Assembly: GCA_030248135.1 (NCBI GenBank)
Contig: JASANC010003504.1
Span: forward strand, 1-57,348
From: Theristus sp. LFF4_11
Lineage: Eukaryota; Nematoda; Chromadorea; Monhysterida; Xyalidae
Length of the DNA stretch: 57,348 bases
Direction of reading: 5' to 3'
The first letter of the stretch is position 1; every line of letters begins with the position of its first letter. Shown here in pieces: positions 45,835 through 57,348 of this stretch. Made by a program: the position numbers and the translations under genes. The notes under the pieces were generated by a model. It saw only the letters and a program-made list of their open reading frames with translations. It was not told the DNA's origin and ran no database searches.

Positions 45835-48800
45835 ATTTCAAAATCTATATATGAAATTACCCCAGGAAACATTTTTGGTCGGTTATGAGCCAATTTCAGA
45901 CAAAAATTGAAAGGGCGACATTTGAAACCAGGCTAAAACTCCGAACATTTGAAAATGCCCAACTTTTTGCCCAAAAAGGGCCGGGGAAAAAGTAGTTGGA
46001 TTTTTAAAATCTACGGATGAAATTACCCAGGAAACTGTTTTGTTCGGTTGTAAAACAACTTTAGACAAAAATTGCCCAATTTTTAACCCAAAAAGGGTCG
46101 GGGCAAAAAGTAACCGGATTTTCAAAATCTACGGATGAAATTACCTCAGGAAACTGTTTGTTTGGTTATGAAACAATTTCAGACAAAAATTGAAAGGGCG
46201 ACGTTTGTAACCAGGTCAAAACCTGCGAACTTTTGAAAATGCGCGATTTTTTGCCCAAAAAAGGTCGGAGCAAAAAAGTAATTGGATTTTTAAAATCTAC
46301 GGATGAAACTACCATAGGAAACCATTTTGTTCGGTTATGAAACAACTTTAGACAAAAATTGCCCAATTTTTAACCCAAAAAGGTCGGGCAAAAAAGTAAC
46401 CGGATTTTCAATATCTACAGCTGAAATTACCCGAGGAAACTTTTTTGTTCGGTTATGAAACAATTTCAGACAAAAATTGAAAGGGCGACATTTGAAACTA
46501 GGTCAAAACCTCCGAACTTTTGAAAAGGCCCAATGTTTTACCCAAAAAAGTCGGGGCAAAAAAGTAATTGGATTTTTAAAATCTACGGATGAAATTACCC
46601 AGGAAACTGTTTTGTTCGGTTGTAAAACAACTTTAGACAAAAATTGCTCAATTTTTTACCCAAAAAAGGTGGGGGCAAAAAAGTAATTGGATTTTTAAAA
46701 TCTACAAATGAAATTACCCAGGAAAATGTTTTATTCGGTAGTAAAACAACTTTAGACAAAAATTGCCCAATTTTTAACCCAAAAAAGGTCGGGGCAAAAA
46801 GTAACCGGATTTTCAAAATCTACAGCTGAAATTACCCCAGGAAACTTTTTTTGTTCGGTTATGCCTAATTTTTAACCCAAAAAGGGTCGGGGCAAAAAAG
46901 TCGACATTTGAAACTAGGTCAAAACCTCCGAACTTTTGAAAATGACCAATTTTTACCCCAAAAAGGTCGGGGCAAAAAAGTAATTGGATTTTTAAAATCT
47001 ACGAATAAAATTACCCAGGAAACCATTTTGTTCGGTTATGAAACAACTTTAGACAAAAATTGCCCAACTTTTAACCCAAAAAAGATCGGGGCAAAAAAGT
47101 AACCGGATTTTCAATATCTACAGCTGAAATTACCCCAGGAAACTTATTTGTTCGGTTATGCCTAATTTTTAACCTAAAAAGGGTCGAAGCAAAAAAGTAA
47201 TTGGATTTTTAAAATCTACAGCTGAAATTACCCCAGGAAACTTTTTTGTTCGGTTATGAAACAATTTCAGACAAAATTGAAGCGACATTTGAAACTAGGT
47301 CAAAACCTCCGAACTTTTGAAAATGCCCAATTTTTGCCCAAAAAGGTCGGGGCAAAAAAGTAATTGGATTTTTAAAATCTACGATGAATTACCTGCTGCA
47401 AATCAATTTTTAACCCAAAAAGGGTCGGGGCAAAAAAGTAACCGGATTTTCAAAATCTACAGCTGAAATTACCCCAGGAAACTTTTTTGTTCGGTTATGA
47501 AACAATTTCAGACAAAAATTGAAAGGGCGACATTTGAAACTAGGTCAAAACCTCCGAACTTTTGAAAATGACCAATTTTTACCCAAAAAAGGTCGGGGCA
47601 AAAAAGTAATTGGATTTTTAAAATCTACGAATAAAATTACCCAGGAAACCATTTTGTTCGGTTATGAAACAACTTTAGACAAAAATTGCCCAACTTTTAA
47701 CCCAAAAAAGATCGGGGCAAAAAAGTAACCGGATTTTCAATATCTACAGCTGAAATTACCCCAGGAAACTTATTTGTTCGGTTATGCCTAATTTTTAACC
47801 TAAAAAGGGTCGAAGCAAAAAAGTAATTGGATTTTTAAAATCTACAGCTGAAATTACCCCAGGAAACTTTTTTGTTCGGTTATGAAACAATTTCAGACAA
47901 AAATTGAAAGGGCGACATTTGAAACTAGGTCAAAACCTCCGAACTTTTGAAAATGCCCAATTTTTAACCCAAAAAAGATCGGGGCAAAAAAGTAATTGGA
48001 TTTTTAAAATCTACGGATGAAATTATCCAGGAAACTGTTTTGTTTGGTTGTAAAACAGCTTTAGACAAAAACTGCCCAAATATTTTTAACCCAAAAAAGG
48101 TCGGGGCAAAAAAGTAACCCGATTTTCAATATCTACAGCTGAAATTACCCCAGGAAACTTTTTTGTTCGGTTATGCCCAATTTTTTACCCAAAAAGGGTC
48201 GGGGCAAAAAAGTAACCGGATTTTCAAAATCTACAGCTGAAATTACCCCAGGAAACTTTTTTGTTCGGTTATGAAACAATTTCAGACAAAATTTGAAAGG
48301 GCGACAATTGAAACTAGGTCAAAACCTCCGAACTTTTGAAAATGCCCAATTTTCTACCCAAAAAAGGTCGGGGCAAAAAAGTAATTGGATTTTCAAAATC
48401 TAGGGATGAAATTACCCAAGAAAACCATTTTGTTCGATTATGAAAAAACTTTAGACAAAAATTGCCCAATTTTTAACCCAAAAAGGGTCGGGGCAAAAAA
48501 GTAACCGGATTTTCAATATCTACAGCTGAAATTACCCCAGGAAACTTTTTTGTTCGGTTATGAAACAATTTCAGACAAAAATTGAAAGGGCGACATTTGA
48601 AACTAGGTCAAAACCTCCGAACTTTTGAAAATGCCCAATTTTTTACCCAAAAAAGGTCGGGGCAAAAAAATAATTGGATTTTTAAAATCTACGGATGAAA
48701 TTACCCAGGAAACTGTTTTGTTCAGTTGTAAAACAACTTTAGACAAAAATTGCCCAATTTTTTACCCAAAAAAGGTCGGGGCAAAAAAGTAACCCGATTT

Positions 48801-50080
48801 TCAATATCCACAGCTGAAATTACCCCAGGAAACTTTTTTGTTCGGTTATGAAACAATTTCAGACAAAAATTGAAAGGGCGACATTTGAAACTAGGTCAAA
48901 ACCTCCGAACTTTTAAAAATGCCCAATTTTTTTACCCAAAAAAGGTCGGGGCAAAAAAAGTAATTGGATTTTTAAAATCTACGGATTAAATTACCCAAGA
49001 AAACCATTTTGTTCGATTACGAAACACCTTTAGACAAAAATTGCCCAATTTTTAACCCCAAAAGGGTCGGGGCAAAAAAGTAACCGGATTTTTAAAATCT
49101 ACAGCTGAAATTACCCCAGGAAACTTTTTTGTTCGGTTATGAAACAATTTCAGACAAAAAATGAAAGGGCGACATTTGAAACTAGGTCAAAACCTCCGAA
49201 CTTTTGAAAATGCCAGTTTTTTACCCAAAAAAAGGTCGGGGCAAAAAAGTAATCTGATTTTCAAAATCTACGGATGAAATTATCCAGGAATTTTTTTTTT
49301 TTTTTAAACAACTTTAAAAAAATTGCCCAATTTTTTACCCAAAAAAGGTCGGGGCAAAAAAGTAACCCGATTTTCAATATCCACAGCTGAAATTACCCCA
49401 GGAAACTTTTTTGTTCGGTTATGAAACAATTTCAGACAAAAATTGAAAGGGCGACATTTGAAACTAGGTCAAAACCTCCGAACTTTTAAAAATGCCCAAT
49501 TTTTTTACCCAAAAAAGGTCGGGGCAAAAAAGTAATTGGATTTTTAAAATCTACGGATTAAATTACCCAAGAAAACCATTTTGTTCGATTACGAAACACC
49601 TTTAGACAAAAATTGCCCAATTTTTAACCCCAAAAGGGTCGGGGCAAAAAAGTAACCGGATTTTTAAAATCTACAGCTGAAATTACCCCAGGAAACTTTT
49701 TTGTTCGGTTATGAAACAATTTCAGACAAAAAATGAAAGGGCGACATTTGAAACTAGGTCAAAACCTCCGAACTTTTGAAAATGCCAGTTTTTTACCCAA
49801 AAAAAGGTCGGGGCAAAAAAGTAATCGGATTTTCAAAATCTACGGATGAAATTACCCTAGGAAAGTATTTTATTCGGTTATGAAACCACTGTAGACAAAA
49901 ATGGAAAGGGCGAACACTTAAAACTGGTGAAAACCCTGCGAACTTTTAAAAATGCCCAATTTTTTACCCAAAAACAAGGTCTGGGTAAAAAATTAACCCA
50001 ATTTGCAAAATCTCCGGATGAAATTACCCCAGGAAACATTTTTGTTCGGCTATGAAAATGCCCCAGTTAAAAATTGAAAG
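45835..50080 (+). repeat. 290-bp higher-order satellite array, left arm
   Basis: The repeat unit is about 282-291 bp, measured from the recurring acatttgaaac word (48592, 48881, 49172, 49454, 49745). Each unit joins a long half of about 170 bp (gaaagggcgacatttgaaac, ggtcaaaacctccgaacttt, agtaattggatttttaaaat) and a related short half of about 120 bp (acaactttagacaaaaattg, agtaaccggattttcaaaat, ctacagctgaaattacccca). Blocks of two units are duplicated almost exactly (46890-47160 with 47520-47790; 48820-49110 with 49380-49680). Open frames here are by-products of the repeat and occur on both strands. Confidence 0.95.
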
Positions 50081-50084
50081 TGCT

Positions 50085-50385
50085 AACACATCTTGATGAT
50101 ATAGCTGAAAAAAAAGGAGAAACAAGAATAAGTAACCAAGATTTCAGAATAGGTTTTTCGTGTCTACAACGGACGTAAAGAAGTCTGATGGAATTTTCTC
50201 TTCGGCACAGTTAGCAACCACTGCAGGTCTCTTCGTGTGCACAGTAACAAGTTTCCAGCATGTATGTTCGTTGCTGTAGGACAACGCGTAAATTTTGAAA
50301 ACTCGCGCAGGTCCATGTCCAGCCATATAATGCGTGATGCGCTGTCCGCTCGCTTCGCTCGCTCGCGCATCCGCATGAATATAAA
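50085..50385 (-). repeat. Inner inverted arm, left copy
   Basis: It directly follows the satellite and is the inverted copy of 55195-55495, about 80-85% alike by eye. The innermost part is the conserved gatgcgcgagcgagcgaagc + gagcgg word, and both copies keep an open frame of about 70 codons starting MRMRERAKRADSASRI. Frame conservation may mean a small coding or recently active sequence, or only recent duplication. Confidence 0.75.
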
Positions 50386-53300
50386 CAACTAAGCTGATTG
50401 GTTGGTAGCAGACAGGTGCAGTGCTGATACATGCATTATGTGCAAGCAAACTCCACGTTCCCAGCTGTGCCTGCACAGAATACATGCATCAGCCTGAACA
50501 GATTGCTTGCACCAACTGCACGTTGTGTGCAACCAACCGATCAGCTTTGTTATATTATCCAGATGGAATAAGGTTTATGCTCATTGTTGTGCCCATCGAG
50601 CTAACTCGAACTTTATGTCTACGAATGTACGTGTATTTTAAATTTAAATTCAATTTAATTAATTTAAGTTTTAATTATAATTTGTACATCAGCGTATTTT
50701 AAATTCAACAATACATAATAAATATAATTTGGGGGACAAATTGCTATTGAAGCCAAGGGGAAAATCTAAAAACAACAGCTTGTCTTTGGGGCGATTCTTT
50801 CTTCTGACAGAATTTGATCAAAGTTCAGTAAAAAACGTTCTACCAGCAATGTTTACGTCGCCATGATACCACTACTACCACAACTCCAATTTCCGATTTA
50901 CTTCTGGAATAAAAAATAAAAAAGTTATGGCGTTGCGACACGAGATCAAATGCTGACGCGGTGCTCGTGTGGGACCAGCGCAGCATATGATTGAATGATA
51001 CACGAATCATTTATTTGAAAAAAGGGTGGATACAGTGCAGTAGATTCCATACGTAAGAGGAATGATAGTGAATCAAATATACAGTAATAGAGAACGACTT
51101 TTAAAAACCGGGAAAAGTGGAAGCTAAAAATTGACATGGTTCAATAGAAAACTGACACTGTATATTGTTGAAATCATTTGCTCTGGTTAAGATGGTCAAG
51201 AAGAATTAGCTAGCACCACTCTTTTTGTGCATTAAAAACTGTAAAATGTAGTTGACTGAATTTTGTTTTTGCATTCATTTTCTCAAAACAGACTACGTTT
51301 TGTTGGCATTCTCCTCCTATTATTGGACACAAGTTATGGCATGACAACAACTTTGCATGTGTAACTCGTGTATAACTTCCAGCAGAACACACATTCACGT
51401 GTGCATTGTACCGTGTTTTTTGTTGGGAAACCTTCTTTTATCAGATAGATTTTATATTAGGAAATGTAATAACATGTACACAAACGTATACATGTACAGT
51501 ACATGCGGTTTAGAATCTTGTGCGCAATGCGTTGCTTCTATATCAGACACACCTCAGGATTTTCGTTTGGGTTTCCAAAATCTACCCTTTTTGTAAGATT
51601 TTGTAATGAATGCATGTACACGCCGGATAAAGTTGCCTGACACTCTCTAAATTTTGAGGGGTAAAATTTACAAAAAGAGTGTCCTCACTGAACCAAAAGA
51701 CCTGTCTTTCATGGTTTTTATTCACGGGGCATACCCATAACAGTGTCCTGCAATTGTTATTTTCCTCAGTGCAAAGCCATCTTAGAAAGTGCAAGCATAA
51801 CTCGTGCTGCATGCTTCGCACATGTTCAGACAGTACTTACTACAAATTTGATTATTCGGCGACTATTCGAAAATGGGGGAAACTCAGAACAAAGTGGTTT
51901 TGTAACAATCTCCGCTGACAACCAGAAACGGGGAGCATGCAGTGTGTCCTGGCTAGCTCCGTTGTCATTCGCTTGCCAAACCGAACGTGGCCCCAACGAG
52001 TTTCCAATGTTTTTTTAAAATGCGCGTGTACAATCAAAAAATGATGAATCCACATTCCCTACTCTCCTCATGCATAATATAATAATTATTGTATCCATCC
52101 ACTTATTTTGTGTTAATTGCGGGCGATTAAATGGAACATTGTGTGCATGTGTTTATGTGGGGGGAAAGGCAATCTAGCAACTGGCAACACACGGCAGATG
52201 TGTTACGTCAGAAGTACCGTTCAACAAATAAATACTAATGTTTATTATTTTCGTGCGTGCATAAATAACTAAAATGCGGCTCCGTTACACTCCAATTACA
52301 GTATTTGTTCTGCAGTGGTTTGGACACAATCTTACTGTAAAAAAGTACATGACGAAAACCTTGCGAAGGTATTTGAACTGTGAAATAATCCGTCATGTCT
52401 CTGTCGGATAACATAATTTTGGTTAATTTTCTATTTCAACACTTTTTTTACCATGTATGTATGCGGTATTCCTGCTAAGCATCAGTGAATACAATGTTTG
52501 GAGGGGCAGGGTGTGTTAGACAATATACCGTAACAAACTGGTATCTGTATCGACAATAATCGTGATGTTTGGTTAGATCTGTACTATGTGCCTGAACTCA
52601 AAGCCTAACTCCAGTTTTGAATCACGCTTGTATGTAGTGACATTGAAGAACCTCGAATTGATTGAGAAAAATACAACGATCGATATGAAAACGAACACAA
52701 AAATTGTACAGAAAAGTTTAGTATTTTGTGCAAAACAGGACACGGACTCCATATTGAAGTATGCGTTTCTGTTGGAGTTAGAGAATTTCTTCTGACGAAA
52801 AAACCAGACTCATGCCGCATGCATGTACCAATTGGCGGACATTAAACCCATGGTCATGAAGTTTGACCACAATAAATAGATTGCAACTTATATAGAGTTC
52901 TTTATTGGGATTCTTTTTGTTCTTGTACATGTTTTAAAACACGGTCCGCTTTGACGTCACAAATTTTGTCCTGCACAAATGTCATCTTTATCAACCGCGT
53001 TTATTCATGCATCATGCTTTGAACCTTTTCGGAAGTTTTTGTATTTCTTCATTACTGCCTTTGAAAAACTTCAACATTCATTTTAACCCCAAAAATATAC
53101 AACCCTTTAGTCAAAAATCTAAAGTTTGAAACAAAAAGTATTTTTAAAAAATCGTGCATTGAAAAAAAATCGTCCAACGGAATTCTCTCGAAAAACGACT
53201 TACCGAACGAACCTGAGGAATTACGGGGTATTGCATGACTCCAGCTCCGGACACAATGAGTCCTGACAAAGAGTCCTGCATATAGTGCAGGAGTGGTTTT

Positions 53301-53905
53301 GTGCCCATTCTTCTCTGTGGATTACGTTGCCAACATTGATCGCTAACTTTTTCGTTTTAATTACGTATGATGGTTATGATGGTAGGCTGCATAGTGCTTT
53401 CAACTTTCGAGATGTTTTCTATTGCTTTGATCAGTGGATTGTATTAATTCTGCATAGGGTATTTATTAAGTGTGTAGTACAAGGACTCCAGACAACGAAC
53501 AACCCATGCACTATCAAAAAAGCTAAATAAAATTAAAAACGTTTGTTCTCTGCCGTAGAGCTGACAGCATGCTGAGAGCATTTCTGACGCTGGGCTGTAG
53601 TTTTGATTAATTATTTTTTTGAAAAAGTTTCTTATGTATATATTAGAATTACAGATGACATCCTTGACATATGCAAGGTTTCAAAGTTACATTGTGATTG
53701 TGGAAGTGAAAATGTCTGTCGGTTTGACACTTTTGCAAAGCAGGGAAAATGCACGCCCAGATCGGAAGTTTTCAATTAGTTAAACGCGATAAGTCGCACG
53801 TTTTGCTATGCTGCAACCATCTAGCAGAATGTTTTTATGATTTTTAGCCTTCCTTAACAAAAACTCATCTAAGACAATGGCGATAAGGTTATAAGTTGAA
53901 ATCAG
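50386..53905. other. Loop region between inverted satellite arms, no exon supported
   Basis: An AT-rich stretch without a recognised gene. Short frames at 51582-51821 and 51679-51918 lie on opposite strands and show no family signal. It is probably intron or upstream of the exons at 53906-55169. Confidence 0.4.
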
Positions 53906-55169
53906 TGTGCGTTGTCGCGGGTGATGGCCTCACGGAGACAACGGCGCTCCATTCGTGCGCCAGGCTCGCTGTCGCTGTCGCCGACCAAGGACGCAGACGC
54001 GCTGCCGAACATCCGCATTGCTCTGGCCGGCGTCATGGCGAGCATGCCGGGCGGCGTACAAGTGCCCATCAATGAGCAGGTGACCATGCACGGCGCTATG
54101 CACCCGTTGCAACACTTCTGCCATCACTGACTTTACTGTGGCAGAATTGAAAAAAAGTTCAAAATGAATTTCTGCAAAATTTGCTTTCAAATTTTGAAAT
54201 TCTGAATGGATTTAGCATGACATGAAATTTATGTTCCTCATATTTTTCTCTTTTATATCCATGTTTATATCCTTCAAATATTTTTCTGTTCCTTGGCCAA
54301 TTCATTACATTTGATCATTATGTGAGGTGCATGAAGGCACGTTTTTAACGCATTTCACGCTCAAGCGTCGGCTTTCATAGTCTGGATCGTTATTGCTGGC
54401 TTTAAGCATAAAGTTGTGCTTTGCTGATCAATACGGGTAGAATGATTTACTGGTATAAGCATGTACGCACGTGCATAGATCATTTTGGGCACAATAACTG
54501 AACAGGAACAAATAATAATATGCACGTTCTTGTGAGAGTTCTCCACTCAAATCAACTGCTGGAAATGCATGTGGACCATATGTTATAATTGACAAGCTCA
54601 TTCTGCAATGTACAATGTAGCTGTGCACAACAAAATAGCAATTAGCAGGTACAAATTTGCTCCTTAATTTTTTCTCATTCTTCATTCTCAAAGAAGCTGC
54701 GAAAAACTAAAGAAATAACACGACTAACGCGAACTTTAGATGATTATACAACAAATACAACAAATACATGTAGTTTTGTTCCTTTTACAGATGCTGCAAC
54801 GCAGAAGCAGTGTTCCGACAGATGTTTGCCCAATAACCCAGGTAAAAGCATTTAAAAACAGAGAGTTTGAAACTGAGTTCTTGCAGAAATGCGTCCGAGT
54901 GATCCCCAGACATCTTTTTTGTATCAATCTCAACTTTCAGTCTGAAAGAATGGCGGTGCAGTGTTTCAAAAGGGGTTCTTTCAGCAGATCAGTGGTTAAA
55001 CGTTTGCTTGCTTAAGGACAAACCGGAAGCAATGCTGAACCGACTGCACGCACTGCGCGAGCAGCAACGGGTGCAGAGTGCGCTCAACGTGCAGCTGCAG
55101 CAGCTGGGGCTGACCGAAACGCTGAATGCGCTCGAGCCTCATTGGACAGACATTGTCACGAAACATTCC
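53906..55169 (+). CDS. Unrecognised gene, three consecutive exons
   Basis: Three exons join in phase 0: 53906-54079 (aaatcag|TGT ... GAGCAG|gtgacc), 54791-54841 (tttacag|ATG ... ACCCAG|gtaaaa) and 55017-55169 (cttaag|GAC ... CATTCC|gtacgt), 126 residues so far. The text is clearly coding-like: GC-rich at third positions against an AT-rich background. It contains a basic start (RRQRRSIRAPGSLSLSP), ALPNIRIALAGVMASMPGG, and a heptad-like Leu/Gln-rich helix (MLNRLHALREQQRVQ, LQQLGLTETLNALEP). No family was recognised. The gene extends to both sides: the first exon is entered from an upstream exon, and the last donor opens onto the satellite. It lies in the loop of the inverted repeat. Confidence 0.6.
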
Positions 55170-55194
55170 GTACGTAAATTATGAATTAAACAAA

Positions 55195-55495
55195 GAAATC
55201 ATGCGGATGCGCGAGCGAGCGAAGCGAGCGGACAGCGCATCACGCATTATATGGCTGAATATGGACCTGCGCGCGTTTTCAAAATTTAGTCGCTGTCCTG
55301 CAGCAACTAATATATATGCTGCAAACTTGATACTGTGCACACGAAGAGACCTGCCAAAGTTGCAAACTGTGCCGAAGAAAAATTTTCGCCAGACTTCTTT
55401 ACGCACGTTCTAGACGCGAATTACCTATTCTGAAAAGTTGGTTATTTATTCTTCTGTCTCCTTTTTTTTCAGCTATGTAATCAATATGTGTTCGC
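55195..55495 (+). repeat. Inner inverted arm, right copy
   Basis: Inverted partner of 50085-50385, starting at atgcggatgcgcgagcgagc + gaagcg and carrying an open frame to a stop near 55411. It leads directly into the right satellite array, so the order arm-then-satellite is mirrored on both sides of the loop. Confidence 0.75.
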
Positions 55496-57348
55496 CCTTT
55501 CAATTTTTACCTGCAACATTTTGACAGGTGAACAAAAATGTTTCCTGGGGTAATTCCATCCGGAGATTTTGCAAATTGGGTTAATTTTTTACCCAGACCC
55601 TGTTTTTGGGTAAAAAATTGGGTATTTTTAAAAGTTCGCAGGGTTTTCACCTGGTTTTAAGTGTTCGCCCTTTCAATTTTTGTCTAAAATTGTTTCATAA
55701 CCGAACAAAATAGTTTCCTAGGGTAATTTCATCCGTAGATTTTGAAACTCTAATTACTTTTTTGCCCCGACTATTTTTTGGGCAAAAAATTGGGCACTTT
55801 CAAAAGTTCGAAGGTTTTGACCTGGTTTCAAATGTCGCCCTTTAAATTTTTGTCTGAAATTGTTTCATAACTAAACAAAAACGTTTCCTGGGGTAATTGC
55901 AGCTGTAGATTTTGAAAATCTGGTTACTTTTTTGCCCCGGCCCTTTTTGGGTCAAAAATTGGGCAATTTTTGTCTAAAGTTGATTCATAACCGAACAAAA
56001 TAGTTTCCTGGGGTAATGTTATCCGTAGATTTAAAAAATCCAATTACTTTTTTGCCCCGACCATTTTTTGGGCAAAAAATTGGACATTTTCAAAAGTTTG
56101 GAGGTTTTGACCTGGTTTCAAATGTCGCCCTTTCAATTTTTGTCTGAAATTGTTTCATAACCAAACAAAAAAATTTCCTGGGGTAATTGCAGCTGTAGAT
56201 TTTGAAAATCTGGTTACTTTTTTTGCCCCGGCCCCTTTTTGGGTCAAAAATTGGGCAATTTTTGTCTAAAGTTGTTTCATACCGAACAAAATAGTTTCCT
56301 GGGGTAATTTCATCCGTAGATTTAAAAAATCCAATTACTTTTTTGCCCCGACCATTTTTGGGCAAAAAATTAAAGTTTTCAAAAGTTCGGAGGTTTTGAC
56401 CTGGTGTCAAATGTCGCCCTATCAATTTTTGTCTGAAATTGTTTCATAACCGAACAAAAAAGTTTCCTGGGGTAATTGCAGTTGTAGATTTTGAAAATCT
56501 GGTTACTTTTTTGCCCCGGCCCTTTTTGGGTCAAAAATTGGGCAATTTTTGTTTAAAGTTGTTTCATAACCAAACAAAATAGTTTCCTGGGGTAATTTCA
56601 TCCGTAGATTTTAAAAATCCAAATAATTTTTTGCCCCGACCATTTTTTGGGCAAAAACTGGGCATTTTCAATAGTTCTGAGGTTTTGACCTGGTTTCAAA
56701 TGTCGCCCTTTCAATTTTTGTCTGAAATTGTTTCATAACCGAACAAAATAGTTTCCTGGGGTAATTGCAGCTGTAGATTTTGAAAAATTGGTTACTTTTT
56801 GCCCCTGCCTTTTTTGGGCCAAAAATTGGGCAATTTTTGTCTAAAGTTGTTTTATAACCGAACAAAATAGTTTCCTGGGGTAATTTTATCCGTAGATTTA
56901 AAAAATCCAATTACTTTTTGCCCCGACCATTTTTGGGCAAAAAATTGGAGTTTTCAAAAGTTCGGTGATTTTGACCTGGTTTCAAATGTCGCCCTTTCAA
57001 TTTTTGTCTGAAATTGTTTCATAACCGAACAAAAAAGTTTCCTGGGGTAATTGCAGCTGTAGCTTTTGAAAATCTGGTTAATTTTTTGCCCCGGCCTTTT
57101 TTGGGTCAAAAAATTGGGCAATTTTTGTTTAAAGTTGTTTAATAACCGAACAAAATAGTTTCCTGGGGTAATTTCATCCGTAGATTTTAAAAATCCAATT
57201 ACTTTTTTGCCCCAACTATTTTTTGGGCAAAAATTGGGCATTTTCAAAAGTTCTGAGGTTTTGACCTGGTTTCAAATGTCGCCCTTTCAATTTTTGTCTG
57301 AAATTGTTTCATAACCGAACAAAAAAGTTTCCTGGGGTAAGTGCAGCT
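55496..57348 (-). repeat. 290-bp higher-order satellite array, right arm (runs off the window)
   Basis: Same two-part satellite as 45835-50080 but in reverse orientation. The aaatgtcgccc word recurs at about 55829, 56120, 56408, 56698, 56985 and 57270, a period of 285-291 bp. Units nearest the arm (55500-55700) are the most diverged, as are those at 49860-50080 next to the left arm, so divergence is mirrored too. The array continues beyond the window. Confidence 0.95.

Noticed and set aside
45883..47728. Open frames with repeated KVIGFLKSTDEIT-like text on both strands of the satellite
   Set aside because: They follow the satellite period, occur in both orientations and break with each unit, so they are by-products of the repeat.
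45835..50080. CRISPR-like array
   Set aside because: The whole 290-bp unit repeats without unique spacers, and the genome is a eukaryote's.
56090..57247. Long minus-strand frames in the right array
   Set aside because: Same repeat-derived frames as in the left array.

Overview
This is a stretch of an animal nuclear genome, very probably a nematode. Genes are split by many spliced introns (GT...AG, acceptors such as tttcag and ttgcag), there are no operons, and the most diagnostic protein, an EXC-4-type chloride intracellular channel, matches the nematode family almost word for word in its C-terminal half. Large introns packed with transposons suggest a repeat-rich genome, unlike compact Caenorhabditis.

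Layout. 1-2801: two Helitrons of one family joined head to tail (minus orientation). 5054-6353 (+): 3' exons of the CLIC/EXC-4 gene. 9050-11466 (+): complete proteasome beta-4 subunit (PSMB2 type) in six exons. 11921-14057 (+): mitochondrial ribosome recycling factor in five exons. 15648-19627 (-): tentative type II membrane protein with an FkbM/METTL24-like methyltransferase core. 17428-18560 and 23871-24995: two palindromic mariner-like elements. 22787-23581 (+): three intact exons of a polypeptide GalNAc-transferase, with neither end of the gene found. 29087-32786 (-): GH20 hexosaminidase D-type enzyme, ten exons. 35602-41570 (-): Cys-loop ligand-gated chloride-channel-type subunit, fourteen exons in one frame, 937 residues. 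44878-45695: element with 145-bp inverted ends, related to 21815-22735. 45835-50080 and 55495-57348: arrays of a 290-bp two-part satellite in opposite orientation. Each has a matching arm of about 300 bp on its inner side, and together they enclose a 4.8-kb loop with three phase-0 exons of an unrecognised gene.

The genes do not form a pathway. They are proteostasis (proteasome), mitochondrial translation (recycling factor), membrane and ion transport (CLIC, ligand-gated channel) and glycan metabolism (GalNAc-transferase, hexosaminidase), placed side by side. The more unusual content is the mobile and repetitive DNA: a tandem Helitron, full palindromes made of two transposase 3' halves, nested TA-flanked elements, strand-biased poly-G tracts, and the satellite-armed inverted repeat, which resembles a foldback element carrying host exons.

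Exon boundaries come from reading frame, splice consensus and remembered family features. No alignment or search was run, so boundaries marked uncertain and all orthology calls are by eye.
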